64,000 nt of DNA from Leptospiraceae bacterium (GTDB taxonomy: Bacteria; Spirochaetota; Leptospiria; Leptospirales; Leptospiraceae). The notes beneath the pieces were generated by a model that made no database searches, had not been told where the DNA came from, and saw only the letters and a list, made by a program, of their open reading frames with translations. Positions 8,851-17,396 of the stretch are shown piece after piece. Position numbers and translations under genes: made by a program. The stretch covers positions 248,001 through 312,000 of the forward strand of contig JADJSX010000008.1 of the NCBI GenBank assembly GCA_016711485.1. Reading direction: 5' to 3'. The first letter of the stretch is position 1. Each line of letters opens with the position of its first letter.

Positions 8851-10374
8851 ATGGTGGGGATTCTTGATTATGGTAGGAAGATGAATGAAACGTTTGCAAC
8901 CATCCTTTCTTCGAATAACTTAGAAGTCGTAAAACAAATTTTTGGAATTGAAGAGTTTCGGGCTTCCCAAGAGAGAATCATTCTTGGAACGTTAGCTGGT
9001 GAACATTCCCTTGTGCTAATGCCGACGGGAACTGGAAAATCACTCTGTTACCAAATTCCCGCCCTTGTCCTCAATGGGTTGACGGTTGTATTGTCACCAT
9101 TGATTGCTCTCATGCAAGATCAAGTTGCTAAGTTGCAAACACTTGGAGTTGACGCAATTTTTATAAATTCTTCTCTCACTAAAAGTCAGAGGTTAGAACG
9201 ATACGCAGCATTAAAGGACGGCAAATATAAATTAGTCTATGTTTCCCCAGAGCGCTTTCGGAAGGGAGATTTTATTGATGCGATTGAAGATAGAAAAATT
9301 TCACTTCTAGCCATTGATGAAGCACATTGCATAAGCCAGTGGGGACATGACTTTCGACCAGATTACACAAAAATCCGAGAGTTTCGAACCATACTTGGAA
9401 ATCCTACTATCATGGCATTGACAGCCACAGCAACTCCGGACGTTAGGGATGATATTATAATAAGTATGGGATTTACTTCTTCAGAAATTCATTTATACAA
9501 CGACGGAATTTGTCGTCCGAATCTCTGGCTCGGAACAAGTGAACATATCGCAGAACAAGAAAAGTTTGATGCCATATTAGATACTTTACAAATACAGGAA
9601 AATAAACATTATGCGCCTTCGATTGGAACAACGATAATATATTTTAATTTGATTAAAAGTTTAGAACGATTTAGTCATTATCTTGAATTAAAAAAAATAC
9701 CGCATTTACTGTATCATGGAAAGTTGAATCCAGATAGGCGTCGATCGGTTCAGCAGAAATTTTTAAAAACAAAGACAGGGTTACTTTTGGCGACTAACGC
9801 TTTTGGAATGGGAATTGATAAACCAGATGTACGAGCTATATACCATGCAGAACTTCCACCTTCCTTAGAAGCATACTACCAAGAAATTGGTCGAGCAGGT
9901 CGTGACGGATTACTTTCTAGATGTGAAGTTTTTTATTGCCAAGAAGACCTTACCGTTTTAATGAATTTTATAGATTGGCAAAATCCAGACGTACAATTTT
10001 TAAAGTTAGTTTATAACACTCTTAAAAATTTAACTGAATCTCCAGAATCAATGAAATACGAAGATCTACAGGAAAGAGTCGTATTCAAAAATAAGGGGGA
10101 TCATAGGCTTCAAACTGTATTGAATTTGTTTGAACGATATGCAGTTACCGAAGGTGATTTGGAAAAGGGTGATTTGCAAATTTGTGGAGAATTACCAGAA
10201 ATACTTCTATCCAAAGAATCCATTGAACATAAAAAACGTTATTCTCTAAATAGACTTTATCAAATGGTGCAATATCTCAAAACAAACCAATGTCGACGTG
10301 AATTTGTATACGACTATTTTGCTGCATCTCGTGTTTCATGTTCTCATTGTGATAAGTGTGACATATTAAATTAG
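8851..10374 (+). CDS. recQ: ATP-dependent DNA helicase, RecQ family
   Basis: A superfamily 2 3'-5' helicase. Motif I is MPTGTGKSLCYQ (about residues 57-68), the Walker B box is AIDEAHCISQWGHDFRPDY, and motif VI is QEIGRAGRDG. The zinc module CRREFVYDYF...CSHCDKCDIL closes the protein; about 85 residues lie between the helicase core and these cysteines, and no winged helix or HRDC domain follows, so at 507 residues it is a short variant. Start is uncertain: ATG 8851 is used here, but ATG 8881 (giving MNETFATIL) also fits. It follows the DUF4105 gene on the same strand. Confidence 0.93.
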   Translation: MVGILDYGRKMNETFATILSSNNLEVVKQIFGIEEFRASQERIILGTLAGEHSLVLMPTGTGKSLCYQIPALVLNGLTVVLSPLIALMQDQVAKLQTLGVDAIFINSSLTKSQRLERYAALKDGKYKLVYVSPERFRKGDFIDAIEDRKISLLAIDEAHCISQWGHDFRPDYTKIREFRTILGNPTIMALTATATPDVRDDIIISMGFTSSEIHLYNDGICRPNLWLGTSEHIAEQEKFDAILDTLQIQENKHYAPSIGTTIIYFNLIKSLERFSHYLELKKIPHLLYHGKLNPDRRRSVQQKFLKTKTGLLLATNAFGMGIDKPDVRAIYHAELPPSLEAYYQEIGRAGRDGLLSRCEVFYCQEDLTVLMNFIDWQNPDVQFLKLVYNTLKNLTESPESMKYEDLQERVVFKNKGDHRLQTVLNLFERYAVTEGDLEKGDLQICGELPEILLSKESIEHKKRYSLNRLYQMVQYLKTNQCRREFVYDYFAASRVSCSHCDKCDILN

Positions 10375-10641
10375 TTGGAACTTTCGCGTAAATAAATAAT
10401 TCAAACAAACCTGATTATTCGGTATTTTAGAACTTCAAATTTGATTCATTTGAGGCAAATCAATAGTATTCGTTAAAAATAATTTACTTCTAAACCCAGA
10501 ATTTCCTATTTGTATATTTTTTAAAAAATAAATTGAAACTAGAGGGAATTGAGTTGTTCTGCATTTATCGAATTGACTTAATAATATTGTGATATAACCT
10601 GTTTCTTTTAACCGATACATTTAGCAGACAAGTAGGAAATA

Positions 10642-12240
10642 ATGAGCACAATTGACCAAGACATTAAAACAACAAAAGGCACTTTAGGATTTCGAAAACA
10701 TATTGAAGAATTGGTACATGAATGGACTTATATATTTTCCGGTTTGGCTGCCGTTTTAGTTCCTTTATTTTTTGTATTGGATGTTGTCATTGTTCCGAAT
10801 GAATTTTTGTATGAATTTTTAGGATATCGAGTTCTTTGTCTTATCTTTACACTCGTGGTGTTTTTTTCTATTAAGTATTCCAAACCCTCTAAACTCTCCC
10901 CTGTGTATGGGTATATTTCTTCTTTTATAGTAAGTCTTACGATTGTATGGATGACCACTCGACTTGGTGGATTTAACTCTCCGTATTATGCTGGACTCAA
11001 TCTAGTTATTATTGCAACCAATTTAGTAATTCCTTGGTGGTACATTCATTCTCTTGCGAATGCGCTTCTGACTGTATTCATGTACATCGTTATAAATTTT
11101 ATTTGGGGAATGAGTTTTGAATGGAATCTATTCTTTAATAATATTGCCTTTTTGTCTGGTACTGTAATCATTACAGTATTAATACGTTATATGCATTACC
11201 AATATTCCGCGAAAGAATATTTGTTACGAAAGTTTATCCAAGATTCTCAAATTGACAATATTGATCTTTTAGCGGGCGCAGCGGAAAAAGTTTCTGCCGG
11301 AGACTTGTCTATTAAACTACCAGACAGTTCTCAAAAAGATGGTACAGCAAATAGTCTAGCTACTTCCTTTAATAGTATGATGGAAGAATTAAAAAAAATT
11401 GTACAAAGTATTTTATCTGCTGCAAAAAGTGTTTCTGAGTTAACTAGTGAAATCGATGTTAACGTTAAATCTCTGTCTGCCGGTTCGAAAGAACAATTAA
11501 ATTATACCGAAGTTTCTGTTCGTTCCGTGGAAAACATTATTGATAAATTAGCAGATAATATCGATCGTATGGTGGAAACTTCCGAACTAGCTGAGGTTGC
11601 ATTTTCCGTAATTCAAAATACTAAAAAAGTAATTTCTACTTCAATGCAAAGAATTGAAAACATTGAAAAAGCTGCTCAGGATTCTTTGCATAATGTAAAC
11701 GAATTAAGTAAATCAAGTGTACAAATTAGCGAAGTGATCGAAACAATTATCGACATAGCGGATAAAACTAATTTGCTTTCACTAAATGCATCGATTGAGG
11801 CTGCGCGTGCTACTGAACATGGTAGAGGTTTTGCGGTAGTTGCAATGGAGATTGGTAAACTAGCAGAAAAAACTGCAGAAGCGACACACGGAACTTCTGC
11901 AATTATAAAGAACTTACAAAGAAACATTAAGGATAATGTAGGTTCTTCTCATATTATTGTCGGAGAGTTAGCCCAGACTAAAAATATGGTAACTGAAATG
12001 GTAGAATCCATGAACAAATTGGCAGAAGTATTTCAGGATTTGGATGTTAAGTTAAAATCAGTTTCGAGGGAAGGAGCAAATCAAACCAAAGCAGGTGAGG
12101 TTATCCGAGAAAATATTCATTCCATCGGAGATATTTCTCATAATGTCACTGGGTCTATCGATCAGATTGCTAATACTTCTGGCAAATTATATACGTTAGT
12201 CACTCAGCTAGAAAACAGTGTAACTCGTTTTAAATTATAA
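10642..12240 (+). CDS. Methyl-accepting chemotaxis protein with multi-pass membrane sensor
   Basis: A 532-residue receptor. Residues about 30-195 form six or so membrane spans with short loops, in place of the usual periplasmic ligand domain; a HAMP linker follows (AAEKVSAGDLSIKLPDS, about 213-265). The signalling hairpin tip reads IIDIADKTNLLSLNASIEAA followed by HGRGFAVVAMEIGKLAE, the contact site for CheA/CheW. AGGAA lies about 7 bases before the ATG. A mobile element copy begins eight bases after the stop codon. The stimulus is probably sensed within or at the membrane. Confidence 0.95.
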   Translation: MSTIDQDIKTTKGTLGFRKHIEELVHEWTYIFSGLAAVLVPLFFVLDVVIVPNEFLYEFLGYRVLCLIFTLVVFFSIKYSKPSKLSPVYGYISSFIVSLTIVWMTTRLGGFNSPYYAGLNLVIIATNLVIPWWYIHSLANALLTVFMYIVINFIWGMSFEWNLFFNNIAFLSGTVIITVLIRYMHYQYSAKEYLLRKFIQDSQIDNIDLLAGAAEKVSAGDLSIKLPDSSQKDGTANSLATSFNSMMEELKKIVQSILSAAKSVSELTSEIDVNVKSLSAGSKEQLNYTEVSVRSVENIIDKLADNIDRMVETSELAEVAFSVIQNTKKVISTSMQRIENIEKAAQDSLHNVNELSKSSVQISEVIETIIDIADKTNLLSLNASIEAARATEHGRGFAVVAMEIGKLAEKTAEATHGTSAIIKNLQRNIKDNVGSSHIIVGELAQTKNMVTEMVESMNKLAEVFQDLDVKLKSVSREGANQTKAGEVIRENIHSIGDISHNVTGSIDQIANTSGKLYTLVTQLENSVTRFKL

Positions 12241-12247
12241 TTTATTA

Positions 12248-12418
12248 ACTGACGTTACGCAAAAAAGAAAAATTATGAACTTTAAAGCAAAGTTAAGAAT
12301 ATTAGATAAAGCTATGATTAGAATATGCAGGTTTGGGCGGCAGCCAAAGCGATATACTGAGCGATCGTCGAAGTGTCGCCGATTGCCCCTATGATAATAG
12401 CGATAGCGTAAGGTGAGT
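12248..12418 (+). mobile_element. MITE-like element, family A, copy 1
   Basis: Terminal inverted repeats ACTGACGTTACGC (12248-12260) and GCGTAAGGTGAGT (12406-12418). Flanked by a perfect 5-bp direct repeat TATTA (12243-12247 and 12419-12423), as left by transposition. The interior has an AT-rich left half and a GC-rich block (GGGCGGCAGCC ... GAAGTGTCGCCGATTGCCCC) shared with the copy at 59998-60180. No ORF; it must be moved by a transposase encoded elsewhere. Confidence 0.85.
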
Positions 12419-12423
12419 TATTA

Positions 12424-12574
12424 AATACAGTCCCATTTTAGGTTTCAATTTCCAGTAACCAGACGAAATTAAAATTTTCTGTTTTCAAACATAAACGAAA
12501 GTCTATCTCTGAGTCAAAAGAACCTTCCTATATTGAACGCAATAAGAAATTACACATTCGGTTTTAGAACAGCC
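12424..12574. other. Non-coding spacer
   Basis: Sequence between two repeat elements; no open frame with a ribosome site, no hairpin of note and no repeat was recognised here. Confidence 0.4.
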
Positions 12575-12641
12575 ATATTTTGGGCGTTTGGGAATACTCT
12601 ATTTTTTACAAAATGGGAAATTACTTTTGGCGAAGGGTATA
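12575..12641 (-). repeat. Family B repeat, partial inverted copy
   Basis: Read on the minus strand from 12641 it runs TATACCCTTCGCCAAAAG then GTAATTTCCC, TTTTGTAAAAA and TTCCCAAACGCC, matching 6359-6423 with few changes. The second terminal repeat seen in copy 1 was not found, so this is a one-ended fragment. Confidence 0.6.
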
Positions 12642-12672
12642 TAAAAATATACAATAAAATTTATTTTTTTAT

Positions 12673-12702
12673 TTGACAAATTAGATAGGCTGTGTGTATA
12701 TA
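12673..12702 (+). promoter_or_regulatory. Sigma70-type promoter
   Basis: TTGACA (12673-12678, perfect -35) and TATATA (12697-12702, -10) with an 18-base spacer. It drives the structured RNA that starts near 12709 and possibly the small gene at 12893. Confidence 0.65.
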
Positions 12703-12708
12703 AAAATA

Positions 12709-12865
12709 TACTAAATTCTTGTTTAGTATAAGGAAGTTAATCCAGCTTTCTTGATGTGTCAGCAGCATCCAAATAGGTTTAGGTCAGCCGGATTCTTAAG
12801 AGGACAAATCGCTCTCGCGAAACAGCATCCCCTAGTTGTCTTTCTTCTGAGTCCGGCTATTTTTT
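12709..12865 (+). ncRNA. Structured small RNA or attenuating leader
   Basis: Starting a few bases after a strong promoter, the roughly 155-base transcript has a 5' hairpin (AAGGAAG 12730-12736 with CTTTCTT 12746-12752), a direct repeat (AGCAGCATCC 12761-12770, AACAGCATCC 12821-12830), and a long terminal stem from AGCCGGATTC (12786-12795) to GAGTCCGGCT (12849-12858), continued by AAGA/TCTT and GACAA/TTGTC pairs and ended by six T (12860-12865). A terminator placed 17 bases before the Shine-Dalgarno of the next gene fits either a stand-alone small RNA or a leader that switches transcription. I could not match it to a known RNA family. Confidence 0.45.
12786..12865 (+). terminator. Rho-independent terminator of the leader RNA
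   Basis: A stem of about 18-20 pairs with a few mismatches, perfect or wobble over its outer ten pairs (AGCCGGATTC with GAGTCCGGCT), followed by TATTTTTT. It sits directly before the ribosome site at 12882. Confidence 0.6.
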
Positions 12866-12892
12866 GAAATTGAATAAGTACAAGGAGGAGCC

Positions 12893-13099
12893 ATTAACTT
12901 TGAGCTAACCCCAAACACAGGAACAGTTTTTAAAGTCCAAAATAAGCCTAGCGAGAAACTGCCCGATTATGAAGGTCATGTGAATATTGGAGGAAAAGTT
13001 TTACGTGTAGTAGGTTGGAGGCGTTACGGAAGAAAATCAGGTAAACAGTACATGTCTCTTTTATTTACTGAGTTAAGCGGACCACTACCACAAACTTAA
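12893..13099 (+). CDS. Small DUF736-like protein with an ATT start
   Basis: A 68-residue frame that no ATG, GTG or TTG opens at the right place. A near-perfect Shine-Dalgarno AAGGAGGAG (12882-12890) is followed by CC and then ATT AAC TTT GAG, so ATT at 12893 is the likely start. The product runs TPNTGTVFKVQNKPSEKLPD then EGHVNIGGKVLRVVGWRRYG and KQYMSLLFTEL, the strand order of small DUF736-type proteins that resemble single-stranded DNA-binding folds; this resemblance is by eye. The terminator-bearing leader just upstream suggests its expression is conditional. Confidence 0.6.
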   Translation: MNFELTPNTGTVFKVQNKPSEKLPDYEGHVNIGGKVLRVVGWRRYGRKSGKQYMSLLFTELSGPLPQT

Positions 13100-13144
13100 A
13101 GTTTTTCATTTTACAATAATTCTTTTTGTTTTTAAATTGGTACT

Positions 13145-13807
13145 ATGTCCTTAGAGCATGCACACAAATTAATACAAGAAAGAGAACTCGCTGATAATAA
13201 TCTGGAAAACGCAGAGAATATATTATTGCAAATTTTAGAATCAAATCCAGTAGCACGCGCCTACGGATTATTAGCCGAGATTCATTATTGGAAAGGAGAA
13301 ATTGCCAATAGGGACAAGAAAATTTCCATTTATGAGTTAGGGATTGAATATGGGAAAAAAGGAGTATCGCTTGATCCTAATAGTATTGAGTCCAATTTTT
13401 GGCTTGGAGTATGTTATGGATTATTAGGGGAAGAAAGAGGAATTATGAGTAGCTTCTTTTTATTGGAGCCCATAGAAATTTGTTTTAATCATTCTTTAAA
13501 ACTAGATGAATCCTATTTCTACGGTGCACCACTTCGTTCTCTAGGACTTTTTTATCATAAAATCCCAAGCTGGCCGGTTTCTAAAGGAGATAATCGAAAA
13601 GCACTTTCTTACTTAGAAAAATCTCTTCATTACGGACCCGAATTTTATTTGAATCATTTGTATATTTCTTGGGTGTATAAAGCACTCGGTAACCATACAA
13701 AATATAAGTATCATTTAGAGTGGATAATTAATGCTAACCCTACGCGTAAATTCGCAAAAGAGAATTATCGTCATAAGGAACATGCAAAGAAGTTATTAGG
13801 AAAGTAA
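13145..13807 (+). CDS. TPR protein, TRAP-transporter TatT-like
   Basis: A 220-residue helical-repeat protein without a signal peptide. Repeats are recognisable as YGLLAEIHYWKGE, GVSLDPNSIESNFWLGVCYG and ALSYLEKSLHYGPEFYLNHL. The GAPLRSLGLFYHKIPSWPVSKGD stretch is characteristic of the TatT component family (TPR proteins near TRAP transporters), but no transporter genes are nearby, so the name reflects sequence type and not function. It follows the 68-residue gene by 45 bases on the same strand. Confidence 0.75.
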   Translation: MSLEHAHKLIQERELADNNLENAENILLQILESNPVARAYGLLAEIHYWKGEIANRDKKISIYELGIEYGKKGVSLDPNSIESNFWLGVCYGLLGEERGIMSSFFLLEPIEICFNHSLKLDESYFYGAPLRSLGLFYHKIPSWPVSKGDNRKALSYLEKSLHYGPEFYLNHLYISWVYKALGNHTKYKYHLEWIINANPTRKFAKENYRHKEHAKKLLGK

Positions 13808-13811
13808 ATTG

Positions 13812-13885
<74 letters not shown>

Positions 13886-13907
13886 ATTTTTTGTTGAATA
13901 GGTCTTT

Positions 13908-13981
13908 TGACCCGAGAGGGACTCGAACCCCCGACCCTCTGCTTAGAAGGCAGATGCTCTATCCAGCTGAGCTACCGGGTC
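13908..13981 (-). tRNA. tRNA-Arg (TCT)
   Basis: Minus-strand cloverleaf: acceptor GACCCGG with TCGGGTC, D arm AGCTCAGCTGGATAGAGC, anticodon stem TCTGC/GCAGA with loop CTTCTAA (anticodon TCT), T arm GGGGGTTCGAGTCCCTC. CCA is not encoded. Confidence 0.95.
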
Positions 13982-13988
13982 TAAAATT

Positions 13989-14060
<72 letters not shown>

Positions 14061-14105
14061 CTTTTTTAAACCAATTATGCCATTTTGTTAAGTGGTTGCT
14101 ATTCG

Positions 14106-15290
14106 TCAATCATTCTTAGATTTAATGAGCCTTTCAAGGTCGGATTTTAATTCAGATTGTTTGTTCAAATAGACTTCTACGGGCAGAATATATAACTTTT
14201 CCATTTCTGGGTTAATTAAATTTAGATGTTGAATTTTTATATAATCTTTTTCCGTGCAAATCAACAAGTCAAAGTTTTTCAATTCTTGGAATAAGTCCAA
14301 CATGGTTTTTGTATCATACGCAAAATGGTCTGGATATCGAATCTTTTTGATTTCCTTTGGTTTAGAGGATTCAATTAAATTTTCAAATGAAAAAGGGTTT
14401 CCTAAAGCAGAAAATACAACCACTTTTTTAGTCGTCAAAGATTCCAAAGAAAGAATTTCTCTTTTGTAATTGAGTAGGGGAAGAGGCAAATAGGTTAAAT
14501 TATAAAATTTAAGGTCTGGATTTATTTTTATAAACTTTACTTTTAAAATTTCTACGTTGGATGCATTTTCTTTTGCATACCGTGTAAATATAATATAATG
14601 TGCGCGTTTAACTGCTGTAATTCGCTCTCGTAAGGATCCTAACGGTATGGTAAAGCCAGTACCAAACGCATTATTAGAGTCTACTAATACAAAGTCTAAA
14701 TCTCGTTTGATTGCATGGTGTTGAAATCCATCGTCTAAAAGAACGATTTTTTTGGAGTCAGAAACTGATGTCGTATGATTTTCTGTTGCCTCTCCACTCG
14801 GAGAAATAAAAAAACGTTTTCTGGTTCGAGTTCGAAAGCGAGGTGAGAATCTTCCATTAATATCCAATAAAGGGCTTAATGTGCTAAAGGATAATCCTGT
14901 TTTCACTTTATTTTCATTTTCTAAATAAGACTTAAACCTATCTCTACCAATAATTACATCTACGTAGGGAATTTTTGCTTTTATGAGTAGCGGTTCATCA
15001 CCGGAATCAGCTGGGTTAGAATTTATTTCAACTTTCATTCCCTGTTTTGATTTATTTCCTCGGTATCCTCTACTTAATACTACAATTTCTTTTTCTGGAA
15101 AAATGGAATGAACAAGACCAGCAATATAAATGGTTAATGGAGTTTTACCAGTCCCGCCAGTAGTTAGGTTTCCTACACTAATTGTGAATGCATTTGGAAT
15201 CGAATTTTTTTTCTTAAAAAATTTATCTATAAAAAATAGAAACTGATACAGTAAAGAAAGTGGATAGAGTAAATACAAAAATAAACGCAT
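14106..15290 (-). CDS. lpxK: Tetraacyldisaccharide 4'-kinase
   Basis: Phosphorylates the 4' position of the lipid A disaccharide at the inner face of the cytoplasmic membrane. An N-terminal hydrophobic helix (residues 1-21) is followed by the P-loop GNLTTGGTGKTPL (40-52), SRGYRG, GDEPLL, GRDR and VLLDDGFQHH (183-192), all family marks. At 394 residues it is about 50 longer than usual: residues about 128-178, between GRDR and LLDDGFQ, form an Arg/Ser-rich insertion unlike the rest of the protein. It starts four bases after the msbA-like stop, so the two form a lipid A operon. Confidence 0.95.
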   Translation of the reverse strand: MRLFLYLLYPLSLLYQFLFFIDKFFKKKNSIPNAFTISVGNLTTGGTGKTPLTIYIAGLVHSIFPEKEIVVLSRGYRGNKSKQGMKVEINSNPADSGDEPLLIKAKIPYVDVIIGRDRFKSYLENENKVKTGLSFSTLSPLLDINGRFSPRFRTRTRKRFFISPSGEATENHTTSVSDSKKIVLLDDGFQHHAIKRDLDFVLVDSNNAFGTGFTIPLGSLRERITAVKRAHYIIFTRYAKENASNVEILKVKFIKINPDLKFYNLTYLPLPLLNYKREILSLESLTTKKVVVFSALGNPFSFENLIESSKPKEIKKIRYPDHFAYDTKTMLDLFQELKNFDLLICTEKDYIKIQHLNLINPEMEKLYILPVEVYLNKQSELKSDLERLIKSKND

Positions 15291-15294
15291 ACTT

Positions 15295-17214
15295 TTATTT
15301 TACCGCTTCGAATTGCATTTCATATAATTTTTTGTATTTACTTTCGTATTCGATTAGTTCGGAATGGGATCCTGATTCTAAAATTTCCCCATCTTCCATG
15401 TAATAAATGGTATTTGCAATTTGAATAGTCGAAAGCCTATGGGCGATAATAATAGTTGTTCTGTTTTTATAAAGTGTTTCCAAAGCAGTTTGAACTAATC
15501 TTTCTGACTCGGTGTCTAACGCTGAAGTAGCTTCATCTAGTATAAGAATTTCTGGATCGAGGAGTAGTGCACGTGCAATCGATATTCTTTGTCTTTGACC
15601 ACCGGAAAGCATTACACCATGTTCTCCCACCATCGTATCTAAACCAAACTCAAATGAGTTAATAAATTCAGTAGCGAAAGCATCATCACAAGCTTTTCGA
15701 ATTTGTTCTTCTGATGCGTCTAGGCTTCCGTAAGCAATGTTATCACGAATACTTGCATTGAATAAAAATACTTCTTGGGAGACAATACCGATTTTGCGTC
15801 GAATATCTTTTACATTGAATTTTCGAATATCAATTCCATCAAAAAGAACCTGTCCCTCTGTCGGATCTATTAACCTTGGGAATAAATCTTTTAAGGTTGA
15901 TTTACCTGCTCCACTCGAACCAACGAGTGCAATCGTTTCTCCCGATTTTACTTTTATATTTATATTTTTTAAAGAAGGTTTATCAGAATTAGGGTATGTA
16001 TAAGTTACATTTTTTAGTTCAATTTCTTTAAGCAATTTATTTAATTTTAATGGAATAGCAGGATTTTCAATATCAGTTTTTGAATCTACTAATTCAAAAA
16101 CTCTTTGTCCGGCGGAAACGCCACTTTGAATTAAATTGTACATCATACTTAGTTGTTTCAATGGCCTCATCAAAAAAATGAGTGTTAAAAAGAATGCCAT
16201 AAACATACCTTTTGAAAAACTTTCATTGCTAATTAAATAAGCTCCGAATGCAAGAAATATGGCGGCTAATACCGACCCAAATAATTCAACAATCGAAGGT
16301 CCAACTTGATGGTAAAAATGTCCTTTGAAAGTTTTATCGGAAAGTTCTTTGTTAATTCCGTAAAATCTTCCCGCTTCGCGTTTTTCCATTGAGAAGGCTC
16401 GTATCACGCGGATACCTGCAATTACCTCCTGCAAAAGTCCGTTTAGTGCAGAAAGTCGTTCCTGTTGGTTTTTTGTCGCCTTACGAATTTTTTCTGTAAA
16501 AGCAGAGATTGGTCCCATTATGAGTGGGATAACAATGAATACTACTAAGAACATTTTCCAACTTAGAAAAAATAGTAGAAGTAAATGCGTTACTACATAA
16601 AAAAAATCATTGATTGCATCTTTTAAATCAGAGCTAATTATTTTGGCAAGAACGTCTACATCATTGATGATGCGACTCATGAGAATACCTGTTTTTTCCT
16701 GCACAAAAGTATTCAGTGGAAGATATTGAACTTTTTTATAAATTTCTAAACGTAAATCTCGAATTGCCATATAACCGGTTGAGTTTATAAAATAAATTGC
16801 TCCAGTCAGGCAGATTAACTTCATCAGATAGATAGGAAAAACCAAAATAACAAAAAAGAAAACGATTTGCTCCGGTCGAAGTTCATTAAAATAAGCATTC
16901 ATCTTCGTTTTAAGTTTGGCAATTTGATATTCTATCTGTTCTAAACGTGTAAAAGTCTCTCCTGATTCTACTTTTTGAATAGCTGATACATCTCGTTTGG
17001 TCATGGAAATCTGGAATTTATAATTTTTACTGGCACCCATCGAGTCAAAAATTGGAATCATACTCGTCAGTGAAACACCATTAAAAATGGAAACGAGCAA
17101 AGATAATACAAGGCCTATTATGAGCCTGTATTTATATTTGAATGAGTATGTTAAAAGACGTTTGAATATTTGCACTTCAACAATACTATTTCGAGAGACT
17201 AAGTTAGATAACAA
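15295..17214 (-). CDS. msbA: ABC transporter/lipid A flippase, MsbA type
   Basis: A half-transporter (639 residues): six membrane spans in residues about 25-370 and an ATPase domain with Walker A GSSGAGKST, signature LSGGQRQRISIARAL, Walker B ILILDEATSAL and the H-loop IIIAHRLSTI. Pairing with lpxK supports lipid A-core flipping. Between the first two spans lies an unusually long loop with a coiled-coil look (about residues 58-112). The start is a TTG at 17214 without a clear ribosome site; a GTG at 17175 is an alternative that removes 13 residues. Confidence 0.92.
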   Translation of the reverse strand: MLSNLVSRNSIVEVQIFKRLLTYSFKYKYRLIIGLVLSLLVSIFNGVSLTSMIPIFDSMGASKNYKFQISMTKRDVSAIQKVESGETFTRLEQIEYQIAKLKTKMNAYFNELRPEQIVFFFVILVFPIYLMKLICLTGAIYFINSTGYMAIRDLRLEIYKKVQYLPLNTFVQEKTGILMSRIINDVDVLAKIISSDLKDAINDFFYVVTHLLLLFFLSWKMFLVVFIVIPLIMGPISAFTEKIRKATKNQQERLSALNGLLQEVIAGIRVIRAFSMEKREAGRFYGINKELSDKTFKGHFYHQVGPSIVELFGSVLAAIFLAFGAYLISNESFSKGMFMAFFLTLIFLMRPLKQLSMMYNLIQSGVSAGQRVFELVDSKTDIENPAIPLKLNKLLKEIELKNVTYTYPNSDKPSLKNINIKVKSGETIALVGSSGAGKSTLKDLFPRLIDPTEGQVLFDGIDIRKFNVKDIRRKIGIVSQEVFLFNASIRDNIAYGSLDASEEQIRKACDDAFATEFINSFEFGLDTMVGEHGVMLSGGQRQRISIARALLLDPEILILDEATSALDTESERLVQTALETLYKNRTTIIIAHRLSTIQIANTIYYMEDGEILESGSHSELIEYESKYKKLYEMQFEAVK

Positions 17215-17387
17215 GCAAATTATTGGAAAATTAATAAGTTTTTATTTGAACAATCAAATTGAATTGAACCAAAAAAGAAAAAAGTCCTTTAAAAAAAATG
17301 TAATTGATTTAGATAGGATTCTAATTATTGAGTGGTGTAATATACATAAAGTTAAGAAAGAATAATGTCTCAAAGTTATATCTTTCA

Positions 17388-17393
17388 GGAGGA
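17388..17393 (+). promoter_or_regulatory. Ribosome binding site AGGAGG
   Basis: Perfect AGGAGG three bases before ATG 17397 (core GGAG about 5), which selects that start over the upstream in-frame ATG at 17328. Confidence 0.7.
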
Positions 17394-17396
17394 AAT

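Noticed and set aside
10435..10620. 61-codon minus-strand frame between recQ and the chemoreceptor
   Set aside because: No ribosome site, no signal or domain, and it sits where the chemoreceptor promoter is expected.
12761..12865. Possible SRP (4.5S) RNA, suggested by GGTCAG-CCGGA and AGCAGC
   Set aside because: The two motifs are in the wrong order and the conserved GGAAGG-AGCAGCC tip is missing.
12721..12900. Possible cobalamin or cyclic-di-GMP riboswitch
   Set aside because: None of the conserved core sequences of those classes could be found.
17087..17365. 92-codon plus-strand frame at the start of the msbA-type gene
   Set aside because: Mostly antisense to msbA and low-complexity; the GH19 gene has its own strong start at 17397.
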